This document shows positions 8,451-17,986 of a stretch of 64,000 nucleotides of DNA, in pieces. The DNA is from Clostridia bacterium (lineage in GTDB: Bacteria > Bacillota > Clostridia > Oscillospirales > Acutalibacteraceae). The number at the start of each line of letters is the position of its first letter. Within the stretch, counting starts at the first letter, position 1. The notes under the pieces are model-generated. The model ran no database searches and was not told the origin of the DNA. It worked only from the letters and a program-made list of their open reading frames with translations. The stretch is from positions 1-64,000 of the forward strand of contig JAFSGH010000002.1 of assembly GCA_017440965.1 (NCBI GenBank), read 5' to 3'. The translations under genes and the position numbers were made by a program.

Positions 8451-8479
8451 ATTATATCACATAGTTTTTTTTAAGTCTA
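8451..8479 (-). promoter_or_regulatory. Promoter of the hydrogenase operon
   Basis: On the minus strand a TAGACT (-35, 8474-8479) and a consensus TATAAT (-10, 8451-8456) are 17 bp apart. Transcription would start about 60 bp before hydC. The -35 matches only 4 of 6 bases, so an activator is possible. Confidence 0.6.
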
Positions 8480-8561
8480 TAGGAAAAACAAAGAAAAATC
8501 GGTTTTTTGTTATTATTTTAACAAATTTTTCCGAGTTTTTTCATTTTACTTGTTTTTTCTC

Positions 8562-8590
8562 TTGTAATATTGTTAATTAATATGTATAAT
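8562..8590 (+). promoter_or_regulatory. Promoter of pduL
   Basis: TTGTAA (8562-8567) and TATAAT (8585-8590) are separated by 17 bp, about 35 bp upstream of the pduL ATG. It is divergent from the hydrogenase promoter about 80 bp away. Confidence 0.7.
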
Positions 8591-8623
8591 ATAGCGGAAA
8601 TAACATTTTGGAGGATATTTTTC

Positions 8624-9199
8624 ATGGATAAAAAGATTCTTGTTGAAACATCCGCAAGACATGTTCACGTATCAAGTGAAGATCTTGCAATTCTCTTCGG
8701 TGAGGGCTACGAGCTTACAAAGAAAAAGGACCTTTCCCAGCCCGGTCAGTATGCCTGTGAAGAAAGAGTACAGGTTATAGGCCCCAAGAGCTCCTTCCCC
8801 GGAGTTTCAATTCTCGGTCCTGTAAGAAACGCAACTCAGGTTGAGATCTCTGCTTCCGATGCCCGTTCAATCGGCGTCAGCGCTCCCGTAAGAGAATCAG
8901 GCGATATCAAGGGCTCAGGCGCTTGTAAGCTTGTCGGCCCCAAGGGTGAGGTTGAGATCAGCGAAGGCGTTATCGTTGCTAAGAGACACATTCATATGAC
9001 AACTGCTGATGCTGCTGAATTCGGACTTTCAGACAAGCAGGTCGTAAGCGTAAAGATCGAATCTCCCGAGCGTACACTTACCTTCGGCGATGTAGTAGTA
9101 AGAGTTAATGACAACTTTGCACTTGCTATGCATATTGATACAGATGAAGCAAATGCTGTTCTTGCCGGCAGTAACGCAATGGGCGAGATAATCAAATAA
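8624..9199 (+). CDS. pduL: Phosphate propanoyl/acetyltransferase (PduL type)
   Basis: This 191-residue PduL-family phosphotransacylase converts acyl-CoA plus phosphate to acyl phosphate plus CoA. The family's duplicated barrel is visible, with zinc-binding His-rich motifs at SARHVHVS near the N-terminus and AKRHIHMTT in the middle, and a late MHID motif. The frame is open from 8570, but GGAGG just before the ATG at 8624 fixes the start. There is no N-terminal extension, so it is probably cytosolic and not targeted to a microcompartment. It likely makes acetyl phosphate (or propionyl phosphate) for ATP formation. An acetate kinase gene is not in the window. Confidence 0.93.
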   Translation: MDKKILVETSARHVHVSSEDLAILFGEGYELTKKKDLSQPGQYACEERVQVIGPKSSFPGVSILGPVRNATQVEISASDARSIGVSAPVRESGDIKGSGACKLVGPKGEVEISEGVIVAKRHIHMTTADAAEFGLSDKQVVSVKIESPERTLTFGDVVVRVNDNFALAMHIDTDEANAVLAGSNAMGEIIK

Positions 9200-9217
9200 A
9201 AAATTTTACATAATTTA

Positions 9218-9248
9218 AGCGGTATCTCTGAACGGGATACCGCTTTTT
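9218..9248 (+). terminator. Terminator of pduL
   Basis: The 9-bp perfect stem AGCGGTATC (9218-9226) / GATACCGCT (9236-9244) is followed directly by a run of T. Confidence 0.92.
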
Positions 9249-9353
9249 ATTATTATATTATTAAATAAAATTCTTTTTACAAAAAAATCCGTTAATCTCT
9301 TCTATTGTCTTTAATATTTTTCGTTCTTTAAGCCAAATTATATTTGTACGGAG

Positions 9354-10586
9354 GTGATTAGCATTAAAAAACTTTTTAAGGTAATTTCTTTGATTGCGGC
9401 TGTTTTTTGCCTGGCAATTTTTTCACTTATAATATTCGGAAATATATTCCTGCCTGACAGTGCAATGACTAACCAAAATGAGATATCATATTACGGAATA
9501 TACTCTGCGGAAAAGAATAACAGCACGGCTGTTGTTTCCTTGTCAAAAGGCTTATCGGAAGGCAAAAATGATATGTCGGATATCAAGCTTTTCGGAGCCT
9601 TTCCCGTTAAAAATATCTCTTTACAGGAAGCATCAAGAAGATATGTTATTACGGGCGGAGATATTATCGGAATACGGCTGAAAACAAACGGTGTGCTTAT
9701 TGTCGGAACGGAAAGCGTTGAATGTGAAGAGGGCACAAGGGATCCTGCAGCAGAATCTGATATAAGAATCGGAGATACACTTGTATCGGTTGACGGAACA
9801 AAGATCAGTTCAAACGAAGAGCTTTCGGGCGTAATAGAAAGCTCTGAAGGCAAAACATTAAGAGTTGAATTGATAAGAGACAGCAAAAAGATAAATACAA
9901 CACTAACTCCCGTAAAGTCAAAACTGACACAGCTATATAAATGCGGCTTATGGATAAGAGATTCAACGGGAGGCATCGGCACGCTGACTTATAAGGATCC
10001 TGTGACGGGTGCTGTCGCAACACTGGGACACGGAATATATGATGTTGACACAAACAAGCTTATTCCCTGTGAAAGAGGCTCATTTTATTCGGCTTCTCTT
10101 TCAGGAATAAAAAAGGGCATCGGCGGCAGTGCCGGTGAGCTTAAGGGAAGCATCGGTACTGATATGTTCGGTGAAATCTTTACAAATTGCGAAAACGGAA
10201 TATACGGTTTCTCATCGCTTATCGATCTTAAATCTGAATTCATTCCCGTGGCATATAACAATGAGATAAAAACAGGAAAAGCACAGATTATTTCCACCGT
10301 CACAGGCAATAAAAAGGAATACTACGATATAAATATCGAAAAGATAAACTTTGACAGCGAAAATAAAAATATGATAATAAAAGTTACGGACAGTGAGCTT
10401 CTTGATATTACGGGCGGCATAGTGCAGGGAATGAGCGGGAGTCCTATAATCCAGAACGGCATGCTTGTCGGTGCTGTAACGCATGTATTTGTGAGCGATC
10501 CGACAAAGGGATACGCAATATTTGCCGAAAATATGATAAACACAGCCGATGAAATATTAAAAAACAGCCTTGAACGGGCATCTTAA
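9354..10586 (+). CDS. spoIVB: SpoIVB stage IV sporulation serine peptidase
   Basis: This protein of about 410 residues is the forespore-secreted S55 peptidase that triggers the pro-sigma-K checkpoint. It has an N-terminal membrane anchor (residues 8-28), a PDZ domain (about 100-185) and the peptidase domain. The triad is visible as His226 in ATLGHGI, Asp346 in VTDSELL and Ser361 in QGMSGSP; the Asp-Ser spacing of 15 matches Bacillus subtilis as I recall it. The open frame can start at GTG 9354, but that codon lies inside the GGAGGTGAT ribosome site. The ATT at 9363 has ideal spacing and could be the true start. The usual neighbour spo0A is not adjacent. Confidence 0.93.
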   Translation: MISIKKLFKVISLIAAVFCLAIFSLIIFGNIFLPDSAMTNQNEISYYGIYSAEKNNSTAVVSLSKGLSEGKNDMSDIKLFGAFPVKNISLQEASRRYVITGGDIIGIRLKTNGVLIVGTESVECEEGTRDPAAESDIRIGDTLVSVDGTKISSNEELSGVIESSEGKTLRVELIRDSKKINTTLTPVKSKLTQLYKCGLWIRDSTGGIGTLTYKDPVTGAVATLGHGIYDVDTNKLIPCERGSFYSASLSGIKKGIGGSAGELKGSIGTDMFGEIFTNCENGIYGFSSLIDLKSEFIPVAYNNEIKTGKAQIISTVTGNKKEYYDINIEKINFDSENKNMIIKVTDSELLDITGGIVQGMSGSPIIQNGMLVGAVTHVFVSDPTKGYAIFAENMINTADEILKNSLERAS

Positions 10587-10704
10587 AGTGAGAAAACTAA
10601 TTTAATCAATATGCTTTCAGTCAGTCCTTCGCAGAGGAAGTATATTTTTCCCATGCGGGACATATAATCCTTCTGTTTTACAGAAATACTTTTTCAACAA
10701 TGAA

Positions 10705-10730
10705 AAGCCGGAGCTTATTCACTCCGGCTT
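10705..10730 (-). terminator. Terminator of the inositol operon
   Basis: A 9-bp perfect stem, AAGCCGGAG (10705-10713) / CTCCGGCTT (10722-10730), lies 59 bp beyond the iolG stop and is followed on the minus strand by four U. The rest of 10587-10788 holds only a weak TTCTGT-TTT-ACAGAA hairpin near 10672 that might end spoIVB. Confidence 0.75.
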
Positions 10731-10788
10731 AGTCATTACTTATGCTTTTTGATCTGCTGAATAAAAGAAATTATAATTTACGGTATAC

Positions 10789-11802
10789 TCAGACTATTTC
10801 GCTGAGAGCAACGGGTCTGTGCTCTGCAACAGACTTCTTTGCAGCAAGACCTATCTTAACAGACTGCATACCTGCATGAATACCTACGGGAACCTCTGTG
10901 TTGTTTTCGCAGGCATCAACAAACTGACGCATCTCCTCTGAGAATGAGCCCATATATCTTTCAAGGAAGAAGAAAAGGGGCTTCTCGCCTGTTACACCGT
11001 TCTCATCGGCAATAACTGCTGTAGAAAGAGTGTCATTAGCGGTTGCGACCATTCCCTTGGAGCCGAAAAGCTCTGCTCTCTGATCATAGCCGTAAGCTGC
11101 GCGGCGGGAGTTATCGATAACTGCAAGAGCACCGTTTGCCATCTTCATTGTGATGATAGCTGTATCCACATCCCCTTGCTCACCGATAGCGGGATCAACA
11201 AGAACTGCAGAATTTACATAAACCTCTTCAACATCGCTGTTGGTAAGGAAGCATGCCATATCAAAATCGTGAATAGTCATATCAAGGAAGATGCCGCCGG
11301 AAACCGCAATATACTTGGGGTTGGGAGGCTCGGGATCACGGGATGTGATCTTAAGGATATGAGCTTCACCGATCTTTCCTGCGTCATAAGCCTTACGGAT
11401 CGCAGCAAAGTTATGGTCAAAGCGGCGGTTAAAGCCAACCTGGAACTTAATTTCGGGATGCTTTGCAAGTGCATCAGCAACTGCCTGGATCTTTTCAATT
11501 GAATGGTCAACGGGCTTTTCGCAGAAAACGTGCTTGCCTGCTTCAATTGCTTCAATTGAAATGGAAGAATGTGTATCTGTTGAAGAGCAGACGAGAACAG
11601 CATCGATCTCCTTATCTTCAAGTATCTTCTTATAATCTGTGTAAATATCCTTTACACCGAAGCCTTCACAGAAAGCCTTTGTTTCATCATTCATAAAGGG
11701 ATCTGCAATAGCCTTTACCGTTGCATTCTTTACGTGATATGAAATTGATTCGAGGTGGACCTTACCGATTCTGCCTGCACCTATAATACCGATTGTAAGC
11801 AT
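10789..11802 (-). CDS. iolG: Inositol 2-dehydrogenase (GFO/IDH/MocA family)
   Basis: This 337-residue NAD-dependent enzyme oxidises myo-inositol to scyllo-inosose, the first step of the pathway. The Rossmann motif GIIGAGRIGKVH is at the N-terminus, the Lys of FCEKPVDHS follows, and the catalytic Asp/His pair lies in DMTIHDFD. An upstream in-frame ATG at 11877 would run into iolA; AAGGAGA before the ATG at 11802 fixes the start. It is the last gene of the operon, 19 bp after iolA. The operon context supports inositol over other polyol substrates. Confidence 0.9.
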   Translation of the reverse strand: MLTIGIIGAGRIGKVHLESISYHVKNATVKAIADPFMNDETKAFCEGFGVKDIYTDYKKILEDKEIDAVLVCSSTDTHSSISIEAIEAGKHVFCEKPVDHSIEKIQAVADALAKHPEIKFQVGFNRRFDHNFAAIRKAYDAGKIGEAHILKITSRDPEPPNPKYIAVSGGIFLDMTIHDFDMACFLTNSDVEEVYVNSAVLVDPAIGEQGDVDTAIITMKMANGALAVIDNSRRAAYGYDQRAELFGSKGMVATANDTLSTAVIADENGVTGEKPLFFFLERYMGSFSEEMRQFVDACENNTEVPVGIHAGMQSVKIGLAAKKSVAEHRPVALSEIV

Positions 11803-11821
11803 TTTTATTTCTCCTTTTTTA

Positions 11822-13327
11822 TCAGATAGTGCCGTCCCAGGTGGAAACAGCCTTATTTGTCTTTTCTTCTTCATCAAACCAACGCTGAGTCACGCACTTG
11901 CTTTCTGTAAAGAAGCGGTACGCATCCTTACCGAGGCAATGGAGATCACCGAAGAAGGAATCCTTATGACCTGAGAAGGGGAAGAATCCGATCGGAACGG
12001 GAATTCCGACATTTACACCGACCATACCGCCGTGGGTATGACGGACGAATTCTCTGGCAAAATAACCGTTCTGAGTAAAGATAACAGAGCCGTTTGCATA
12101 GGGATTATTATTCATGATCTCAAGGCCCTCCTGGAAGGTCTTGCAGCGCTTAACGGAAAGCACGGGGCCGAATACCTCGTCTCTGCCGATGGTCATATCC
12201 TCTGTAACATTATCAAAGATCGTAGGACCTACATAGTAGCCGTTTTCGAAGCCCTCAACAACACAGTCTCTGCCGTCAAGAACAAGTGTAGCACCCTCTC
12301 TGACACCCTTATCGATGTCAGCAATGACCTCGTCATAGTGCTTCTTGTATGTAATGGGACCGAGCTTTGAGGTCTTATCAACAGCAGGACCGACCTTGAT
12401 CTGAGAAGCCTGCTTCTTAAGCTCAGCAACAAATTCATCTGCAATAGCCTCTTCAACAACGCAGCAAGAAAGTGCCATACATCTCTGACCTGCACATCCG
12501 TATGCGGAATTGATGATACCTGCAACAGTTCTTTCAATAGGAGCATCAGACATAACAAGTGCGTGGTTTTTAGCCTGGCAAAGAGCCTGAACACGCTTGC
12601 CGTTTGCTGCAGCCTTCTGATAAATGAGCTTGCCTACGGGAGTAGAGCCTACAAAAGTGATACCCTTTACATCGGGATGCTCGAGAATAAGGTCGATCTC
12701 TTTTCTTGAGCAGGTTACAACATTGACAACACCGTCGGGGAGACCTGCTTCCTTATAAAGCTCAGCAATTCTGAGGGCAGTTCTGGGAGTGAGAGATGCT
12801 GCCTTGAGCACCATAGTATTACCGGTAGCAACACAAACGGGAACCATCCAGCCGAAGGGGATCATTGCAGGGAAATTAACGGGAACGATACCTGCAAACA
12901 CACCCATTGATTCACGGTAAAGAACAGTATCAAAGCCCTTTGATGCGTCCATAAGGCTTTCGCCCATCATAAGAGAAGGAACTTGAGTTGCAAGCTCTGT
13001 ACCCTCTTTTGCCTTGAGCACATCACCTTCAGCCTCTGCCCAGACTTTGCCGTTTTCCTCAGCAACAAGTCTTGTAAGCTCCTCCATATGCTCCATGATA
13101 AGCTCTCTTACCTTGAAAAGTATCTGAGAACGCTTGATAGCGGGAGTGGCACTCCAGCCGGGGTATGCAGCCTTTGCGGCAGCGATAGCCTCATTTACCT
13201 CATCAGCCGTACAGCAGGGTGCGTGACCTGTTATCTCGCCTGTCGAGGGATTATGAAGATCATAATAAACATCGGTCTTTGATTCTACATACTGACCGTT
13301 ACAAAAATACATGAGTTTTTCTGCCAT
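11822..13327 (-). CDS. iolA: Methylmalonate/malonate-semialdehyde dehydrogenase (CoA-acylating)
   Basis: This 501-residue aldehyde dehydrogenase (MmsA/IolA type) converts malonate semialdehyde plus CoA and NAD to acetyl-CoA and CO2, the last inositol step. The nucleophile is Cys283 in GCAGQRCMAL. QALCQAKNH replaces the general-base Glu motif of ordinary aldehyde dehydrogenases, as expected for the CoA-acylating class. The cofactor region includes FVGSTPVGK. It lies 18 bp after iolE and 19 bp before iolG. Confidence 0.93.
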   Translation of the reverse strand: MAEKLMYFCNGQYVESKTDVYYDLHNPSTGEITGHAPCCTADEVNEAIAAAKAAYPGWSATPAIKRSQILFKVRELIMEHMEELTRLVAEENGKVWAEAEGDVLKAKEGTELATQVPSLMMGESLMDASKGFDTVLYRESMGVFAGIVPVNFPAMIPFGWMVPVCVATGNTMVLKAASLTPRTALRIAELYKEAGLPDGVVNVVTCSRKEIDLILEHPDVKGITFVGSTPVGKLIYQKAAANGKRVQALCQAKNHALVMSDAPIERTVAGIINSAYGCAGQRCMALSCCVVEEAIADEFVAELKKQASQIKVGPAVDKTSKLGPITYKKHYDEVIADIDKGVREGATLVLDGRDCVVEGFENGYYVGPTIFDNVTEDMTIGRDEVFGPVLSVKRCKTFQEGLEIMNNNPYANGSVIFTQNGYFAREFVRHTHGGMVGVNVGIPVPIGFFPFSGHKDSFFGDLHCLGKDAYRFFTESKCVTQRWFDEEEKTNKAVSTWDGTI

Positions 13328-13345
13328 TTTCTATTCTCCTTCTGA

Positions 13346-14239
13346 TCAAAGTCCTGCTTTTTCAGCAATATATTTTCTTGCCATAACAGCATATTCAAAG
13401 GGATTTGCTATTGCAGGATCCTGCTCTGCTTCAACGAGAACATAACCCTCGTAGCCTGTCTCGGCAAGAACATCAAAAATAGGAGCAAAATCTATAGCAC
13501 CGTCTCCGGGAACTGTGAATGTTCCGAGACGAACGCCCTGAAGGAAGCTGAGCTTCTCTGCCTTTACCTTTGCGATAACCTCGGGACGGATATCCTTAAG
13601 ATGCACGTGCTTGATACGCTTTGCATACTTCTTGAGCACAGCCATATAGTCCTCACCGCAATAAGCAAGATGACCTGAGTCAAAAAGAAGACTGAAAAGC
13701 TCGGGATCTGTGTTTTCCATAAGTCTGTCGATCTCAGCGGCAGTCTGAACAACAGTACCCATATGATGATGGAAGGTAAGAGCGATACCCATATCCTTTG
13801 CTACCTTACCGAGCTTATTGAGACCGCTTGTAAGCATATCCCATTCTTCGTCATTCATAACATATTTATCATCAAAAATTGAAAGGTCTGTACCCTGAAT
13901 TGAGTGTCCCTGCTCGGAAACACCGACAACCTTTGCACCCATTTCCTTAAGGAAGGTAATATGCTTAATGAATTCCTTTTCTGTTTCCTCATAGGGCTTT
14001 GTTGTAAGGAAGGTTGAAAACCATGCATTACATATCTGCATTCCTCTGAGATCAAGTGCCTTCTTGAGAACTGCCGTATCCTTGGGATACTTATTTCCTA
14101 CCTCACAGCCTGTGAAGCCTGCAAGTGCCATTTCGGAAACGCACTGCTGGAAGGTGTTTTCTGCACCGAGATCGGGCATATCATCATTAGTCCATCCGAT
14201 GGGAGCAATACCGAGTCTTACTTTGTTTTTGTCGAGCAT
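13346..14239 (-). CDS. iolE: Myo-inosose-2 dehydratase
   Basis: This 297-residue TIM-barrel protein of the sugar phosphate isomerase/epimerase superfamily dehydrates scyllo-inosose. The N-terminal [16 protein letters not shown] is a strong IolE signature, and metal-binding residues are visible in [23 protein letters not shown] and [15 protein letters not shown] fixes the ATG at 14239, not the upstream 14290. The start lies one base after the iolD stop, so translation is probably coupled. Confidence 0.93.
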   Translation of the reverse strand: MLDKNKVRLGIAPIGWTNDDMPDLGAENTFQQCVSEMALAGFTGCEVGNKYPKDTAVLKKALDLRGMQICNAWFSTFLTTKPYEETEKEFIKHITFLKEMGAKVVGVSEQGHSIQGTDLSIFDDKYVMNDEEWDMLTSGLNKLGKVAKDMGIALTFHHHMGTVVQTAAEIDRLMENTDPELFSLLFDSGHLAYCGEDYMAVLKKYAKRIKHVHLKDIRPEVIAKVKAEKLSFLQGVRLGTFTVPGDGAIDFAPIFDVLAETGYEGYVLVEAEQDPAIANPFEYAVMARKYIAEKAGL

Positions 14240-14240
14240 A

Positions 14241-16163
14241 TCAATATCTCCTTGCCTTTTCAAGATTTTCTGCTTTGTTTTTATATGCATTCCTTACGGA
14301 ATCCTTGCCTGAGGTAGATGCGATTCCCACGTGCCACCAGGCGTCATAGCCGTCTGTCATGGATTTGGGAAGAACCTTTATGTCAATAAGAGTGGAAACT
14401 GTCTGCTTCTTGCTGTCTTCAAGAGCTTCCTTAAGCTCCTCCATAGTGTTGACCTTATAGGTCTTTACGCCGTAGCCTGCTGCTGACATTGCAAAGTCAA
14501 TAGGCATAAGCTCACCGAGAAGCTGACCGTTTTCATCTCTCTTTCGGAATTCGGTTGCAAGATTTCCTATACCGTTACCCATCTGAAGGTTATTGATACA
14601 GCCGAAGCCTGCGTTGTCAAAGAGAAGAACATTTATCTTCATTCCCTCCTGAATTGAGGTCACAAGCTCGGAATGCAACATAAGATAGCTTCCATCTCCG
14701 CAGAAGGCGTACACTTCCCTTTCAGGCTCTGCCATCTTTGAGCCGAGTGCGCCTGCAATTTCATAGCCCATACAGGAATAGCCGTATTCCATGTTGTAGG
14801 TATCTCTTACATCACTTGTCCACATTCTCTGCATACATCCGGGAAGAGAGCCTGCGGCTGCTACTGCAATTGCATCGGGAGCAATATTATTTCTGATATA
14901 AGCGAGTGCTGCCGTCTGAGTTACGGCACCCTTATACATATCGACAAATTCGGGAATTGTCTTTTCATATCTTGCCTTGATAAGAGGCTCAAAATCCTCA
15001 CCGTAGGAATAAGCGGAAAGGAATTCCATTTCCTTAGCCCAGGCTGCCTTTGCATCGGTAATTTCTGTTGTATAGGCTGTCTTATAGCCCTTTTCTGCAA
15101 GAATTTTACCGAGCTTTTCAATTGTAAGCTTAGCATCACCGACACACTTTACCGCATCGAGCTTATATGCATCAAATCTGTCTGTATTGACGGTAACAAA
15201 CTTAACACCGGGGTGCTGATAAAGAGACTTTGAAGCGGTTGTAAAGTCTGAAAATCTCGTGCCGACGCCGATAACAACATCCGCATCCTTAGCAATTGTG
15301 TTTGCGGCAAGATTACCTGTAACACCGACACCGCCGAGATTATGAGAATGTGAAGAAAGAACAGCACTCTTGCCGTTCTGTGTTTCGGCAAGTGCAATAT
15401 TGAACCGCTCACAGAAATCCTCTACAGCCTTTCCTGCTTCCGAATATCTTACGCCGCCGCCTGCGATAAGAAGAGGCTTCTTTGCGTTGAGGATAATTTC
15501 AGCGATATCCTGAAGCTCATCGTCAGCGGGATTGATCCTTGTGATCTTATGTACTCTCTTAGCAAAGAAGGAATCGGGATAATCGTAGCTTTCGCCCTCA
15601 ACATCCTGACAAAGAGAGATACATACAGCACCCGTATTTGCCGTATCCGTAAGCACGCGCATTGCATTTATCATCGCACTCATAAGATGCTCGGGACGGG
15701 CAACTCTGTCCCAGTAACGGCAAACGGGCTTATAAGCGTCATTTGTGGTCACTGCAAGAGAATAGCTCTGCTCAAACTGCTGAAGCACGGGGTCGGGCTG
15801 GCGGCAGGAAAAGGTATCTGCAGGGAACAAAAGCAGAGGAACATTATTAACTGTAGCCGTTGCTGCAGCGGTAATCATATTGGCAGCTCCGGGACCGATG
15901 GATGAGGAGCAGGCAATGATCTTTCTTCTGTTGTGCTGTTTTGCGAAGGAAGCGGCTGCATGAGCCATTCCCTGCTCATTCTTGCCCTGAAGCACCTTGA
16001 GTGTACCGGGATCCTCATCAAGTGCCTGACCGAGACCGCAAACGATACCGTGTCCGAACACTGTAAAGATTCCTTCAACAAATTTTGTCTCTTTTCCGTC
16101 AAAGGAGACATACTGATTATTCAAAAACTTAACAAGAGCCTGTGCTGTTGTCATTATAGCCAT
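14241..16163 (-). CDS. iolD: 3D-(3,5/4)-trihydroxycyclohexane-1,2-dione hydrolase
   Basis: This 640-residue thiamine-diphosphate enzyme opens the inositol ring to 5-deoxy-glucuronate. It has the three domains of the acetolactate synthase family: an N-terminal pyrimidine-binding domain ([13 protein letters not shown] with the Glu that activates ThDP), a central domain, and a C-terminal ThDP/Mg domain with the motif [11 protein letters not shown] and downstream [18 protein letters not shown] stands eight bases before the ATG at 16163. It is the largest gene of the operon, between iolB (22 bp) and iolE (1 bp). Confidence 0.95.
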   Translation of the reverse strand: MAIMTTAQALVKFLNNQYVSFDGKETKFVEGIFTVFGHGIVCGLGQALDEDPGTLKVLQGKNEQGMAHAAASFAKQHNRRKIIACSSSIGPGAANMITAAATATVNNVPLLLFPADTFSCRQPDPVLQQFEQSYSLAVTTNDAYKPVCRYWDRVARPEHLMSAMINAMRVLTDTANTGAVCISLCQDVEGESYDYPDSFFAKRVHKITRINPADDELQDIAEIILNAKKPLLIAGGGVRYSEAGKAVEDFCERFNIALAETQNGKSAVLSSHSHNLGGVGVTGNLAANTIAKDADVVIGVGTRFSDFTTASKSLYQHPGVKFVTVNTDRFDAYKLDAVKCVGDAKLTIEKLGKILAEKGYKTAYTTEITDAKAAWAKEMEFLSAYSYGEDFEPLIKARYEKTIPEFVDMYKGAVTQTAALAYIRNNIAPDAIAVAAAGSLPGCMQRMWTSDVRDTYNMEYGYSCMGYEIAGALGSKMAEPEREVYAFCGDGSYLMLHSELVTSIQEGMKINVLLFDNAGFGCINNLQMGNGIGNLATEFRKRDENGQLLGELMPIDFAMSAAGYGVKTYKVNTMEELKEALEDSKKQTVSTLIDIKVLPKSMTDGYDAWWHVGIASTSGKDSVRNAYKNKAENLEKARRY

Positions 16164-16185
16164 AACGATCTACTCCTTTAATTTA

Positions 16186-16956
16186 TCAGCATTCTGTAAG
16201 CCACATATGCTCATCGGGAACAAAGCGCGTGGTCTTGAACCAGGGGTCACCGTCTATATGTCTTATCATCCAGACGTAATACATTTCATATCCGGGAGCT
16301 GCAGCCTGCTGATGATCCTTTCCCGAAGGAATACAACAGAATGAGCCGTCCTTGCTCTTAAATACATCCTCTCCGATATAGCAGGCACCAAAGCCCTGAG
16401 GCTTATCAAAGCAATAATAATACACCTCCGGCTGAGGATGGTGGTGAGGAGGATAGCTGGACCATTTTCCGGGCTGTGTGAATACCTCACCAAGCACAAG
16501 ATTTGAATAAGGTGCATTATCATAATCAAACATAGTTGATACTATTCTGTGTCCTGCACCGCCCCACTGACCGAGACCGAACTCCTGGTAAAGACAGTTT
16601 TCGGGATCATAGAAATGAGGCTCAAATTCCTTTTCGTTATCTGTCTGCTGAATAATAAACTCACTGTCCTCAAGTGCTTCTACCGTGAAAGCGGTATTTC
16701 TTGAAACATGAAGAGCATAGGGCTTTCTTTCAAAGGGATCCTTACGCTTACATTCTCTTTTTTCCCCGTTCCATATAAAATTAATATGTCCCGAAAGAAG
16801 AAGAGCTGCAGTCTCATTTTCCTTTTCACATAATGAAAATGTCTCTCCCTTAAGAATCCTTTTGACAAAAATAGTCATATTCATATCAGCATTCTTTTCA
16901 TTCATTTTGCAAAGAAGTCTGACATTGTTTTCATCAAAAGAAGGATACTCAAACAT
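16186..16956 (-). CDS. iolB: 5-deoxy-glucuronate isomerase
   Basis: This 256-residue cupin-fold isomerase converts 5-deoxy-glucuronate to 2-deoxy-5-keto-gluconate. The metal site is YPPHHHPQPEVYYY (near residue 168), and a later His in SGKDHQQAA completes it. It is slightly shorter than Bacillus IolB. It lies between iolC (12 bp) and iolD (22 bp) and starts after AAGGAGG. Confidence 0.94.
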   Translation of the reverse strand: MFEYPSFDENNVRLLCKMNEKNADMNMTIFVKRILKGETFSLCEKENETAALLLSGHINFIWNGEKRECKRKDPFERKPYALHVSRNTAFTVEALEDSEFIIQQTDNEKEFEPHFYDPENCLYQEFGLGQWGGAGHRIVSTMFDYDNAPYSNLVLGEVFTQPGKWSSYPPHHHPQPEVYYYCFDKPQGFGACYIGEDVFKSKDGSFCCIPSGKDHQQAAAPGYEMYYVWMIRHIDGDPWFKTTRFVPDEHMWLTEC

Positions 16957-16968
16957 TATTCTTCCTCC

Positions 16969-17985
16969 TTAAATACGGGCAACCATTTCGCCGTATTCTG
17001 CCTTTTCGGCTGCAATAAATTCCTCAACCTGCTTTACTGTGGGCATATCCTGGGAGCAGGCGTGGCTTGCAACGAGCATTGCAGCAGAGGCTGAACCGAA
17101 TTCGAGACAGTCAATGATCTCTTTACCTTCAAATAAGCTGTAAAGGAAAGCAGATGTATATCCGTCTCCGCCGCCGAAGGATTTAAGAAGCTTTACGGGG
17201 AAGGGCTTTATTGAGAAATCCTGTCCGTCATTGGTATAAGCGGTAGAGCCCTTTTTACCGTGAGTAACAATTACGATCTTGGCCCCTTTGCTCTGCCAGT
17301 AAGCGGCAGTTGCCTTATCAGTGCCGTCAAGGTCAAGAAGTCCCTCACAGAGATCGTATTCCTCTCTGGAGCCGATTATCATATCGGCATTTGAAGCAAC
17401 GATAGAATAGTAAACCGCGATCTCATCCTTATTCTTCCAGTTATATGCTCTGTAATCAAGAACGAATATTACGGGAATTCCGTTTTTCTTTGCAAGCTGC
17501 ATTGCCTTAAGAGATGCCTCTCTTGAAGGACTCTCGGCAAGTGCAACACCTGAGATAAGAACTGCAGCACCCTCTTTGATATATTCCTCGTCGATATCCT
17601 CACATTCGAGTTTAAGGTCTGCCGCCTCGTTTCTGTACATTACGATGCTGCTTTCAGTTTCAGACTTAATCTCTGTGAATGTAAGACCGATTTTTGAGCC
17701 GTCCTTACAACGGACAATTCTTGAAGTGTCAATGCCTTCATTATCAAAGAAATCAGTAACAAATGTGCCGAACTGATCGTCGGAAACTCTTGCAAAAAAT
17801 CCGCATTTTTTACCGAGTCTTGCAAGACCTACTGCGATATTTGCAGGTGAACCGCCAAGATATCTTTTGAAGGTCGTGCTTTCGTTAAGGGGACAGTAAT
17901 AATCCACGGGATTGAAATCCACCGCTACTCTGCCCACAAGAATAAGGTCATATTTTTTGGTTTTGTCAAATTCTATATACTTCAT
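16969..17985 (-). CDS. iolC: 5-dehydro-2-deoxygluconokinase (PfkB family)
   Basis: This 338-residue ribokinase-type kinase phosphorylates 2-deoxy-5-keto-gluconate. PfkB signature 1 is visible as GGSPANIAVGLARLG and signature 2 as FGGGDGYTSAF; the usual GAGD anion hole reads GGGD while the catalytic Asp is kept. The ATG at 17985 is preceded by AAGGAGA; the longer frame from 18036 would overlap iolJ. It starts one base after the iolJ stop. Confidence 0.9.
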   Translation of the reverse strand: MKYIEFDKTKKYDLILVGRVAVDFNPVDYYCPLNESTTFKRYLGGSPANIAVGLARLGKKCGFFARVSDDQFGTFVTDFFDNEGIDTSRIVRCKDGSKIGLTFTEIKSETESSIVMYRNEAADLKLECEDIDEEYIKEGAAVLISGVALAESPSREASLKAMQLAKKNGIPVIFVLDYRAYNWKNKDEIAVYYSIVASNADMIIGSREEYDLCEGLLDLDGTDKATAAYWQSKGAKIVIVTHGKKGSTAYTNDGQDFSIKPFPVKLLKSFGGGDGYTSAFLYSLFEGKEIIDCLEFGSASAAMLVASHACSQDMPTVKQVEEFIAAEKAEYGEMVARI

Positions 17986-17986
17986 A

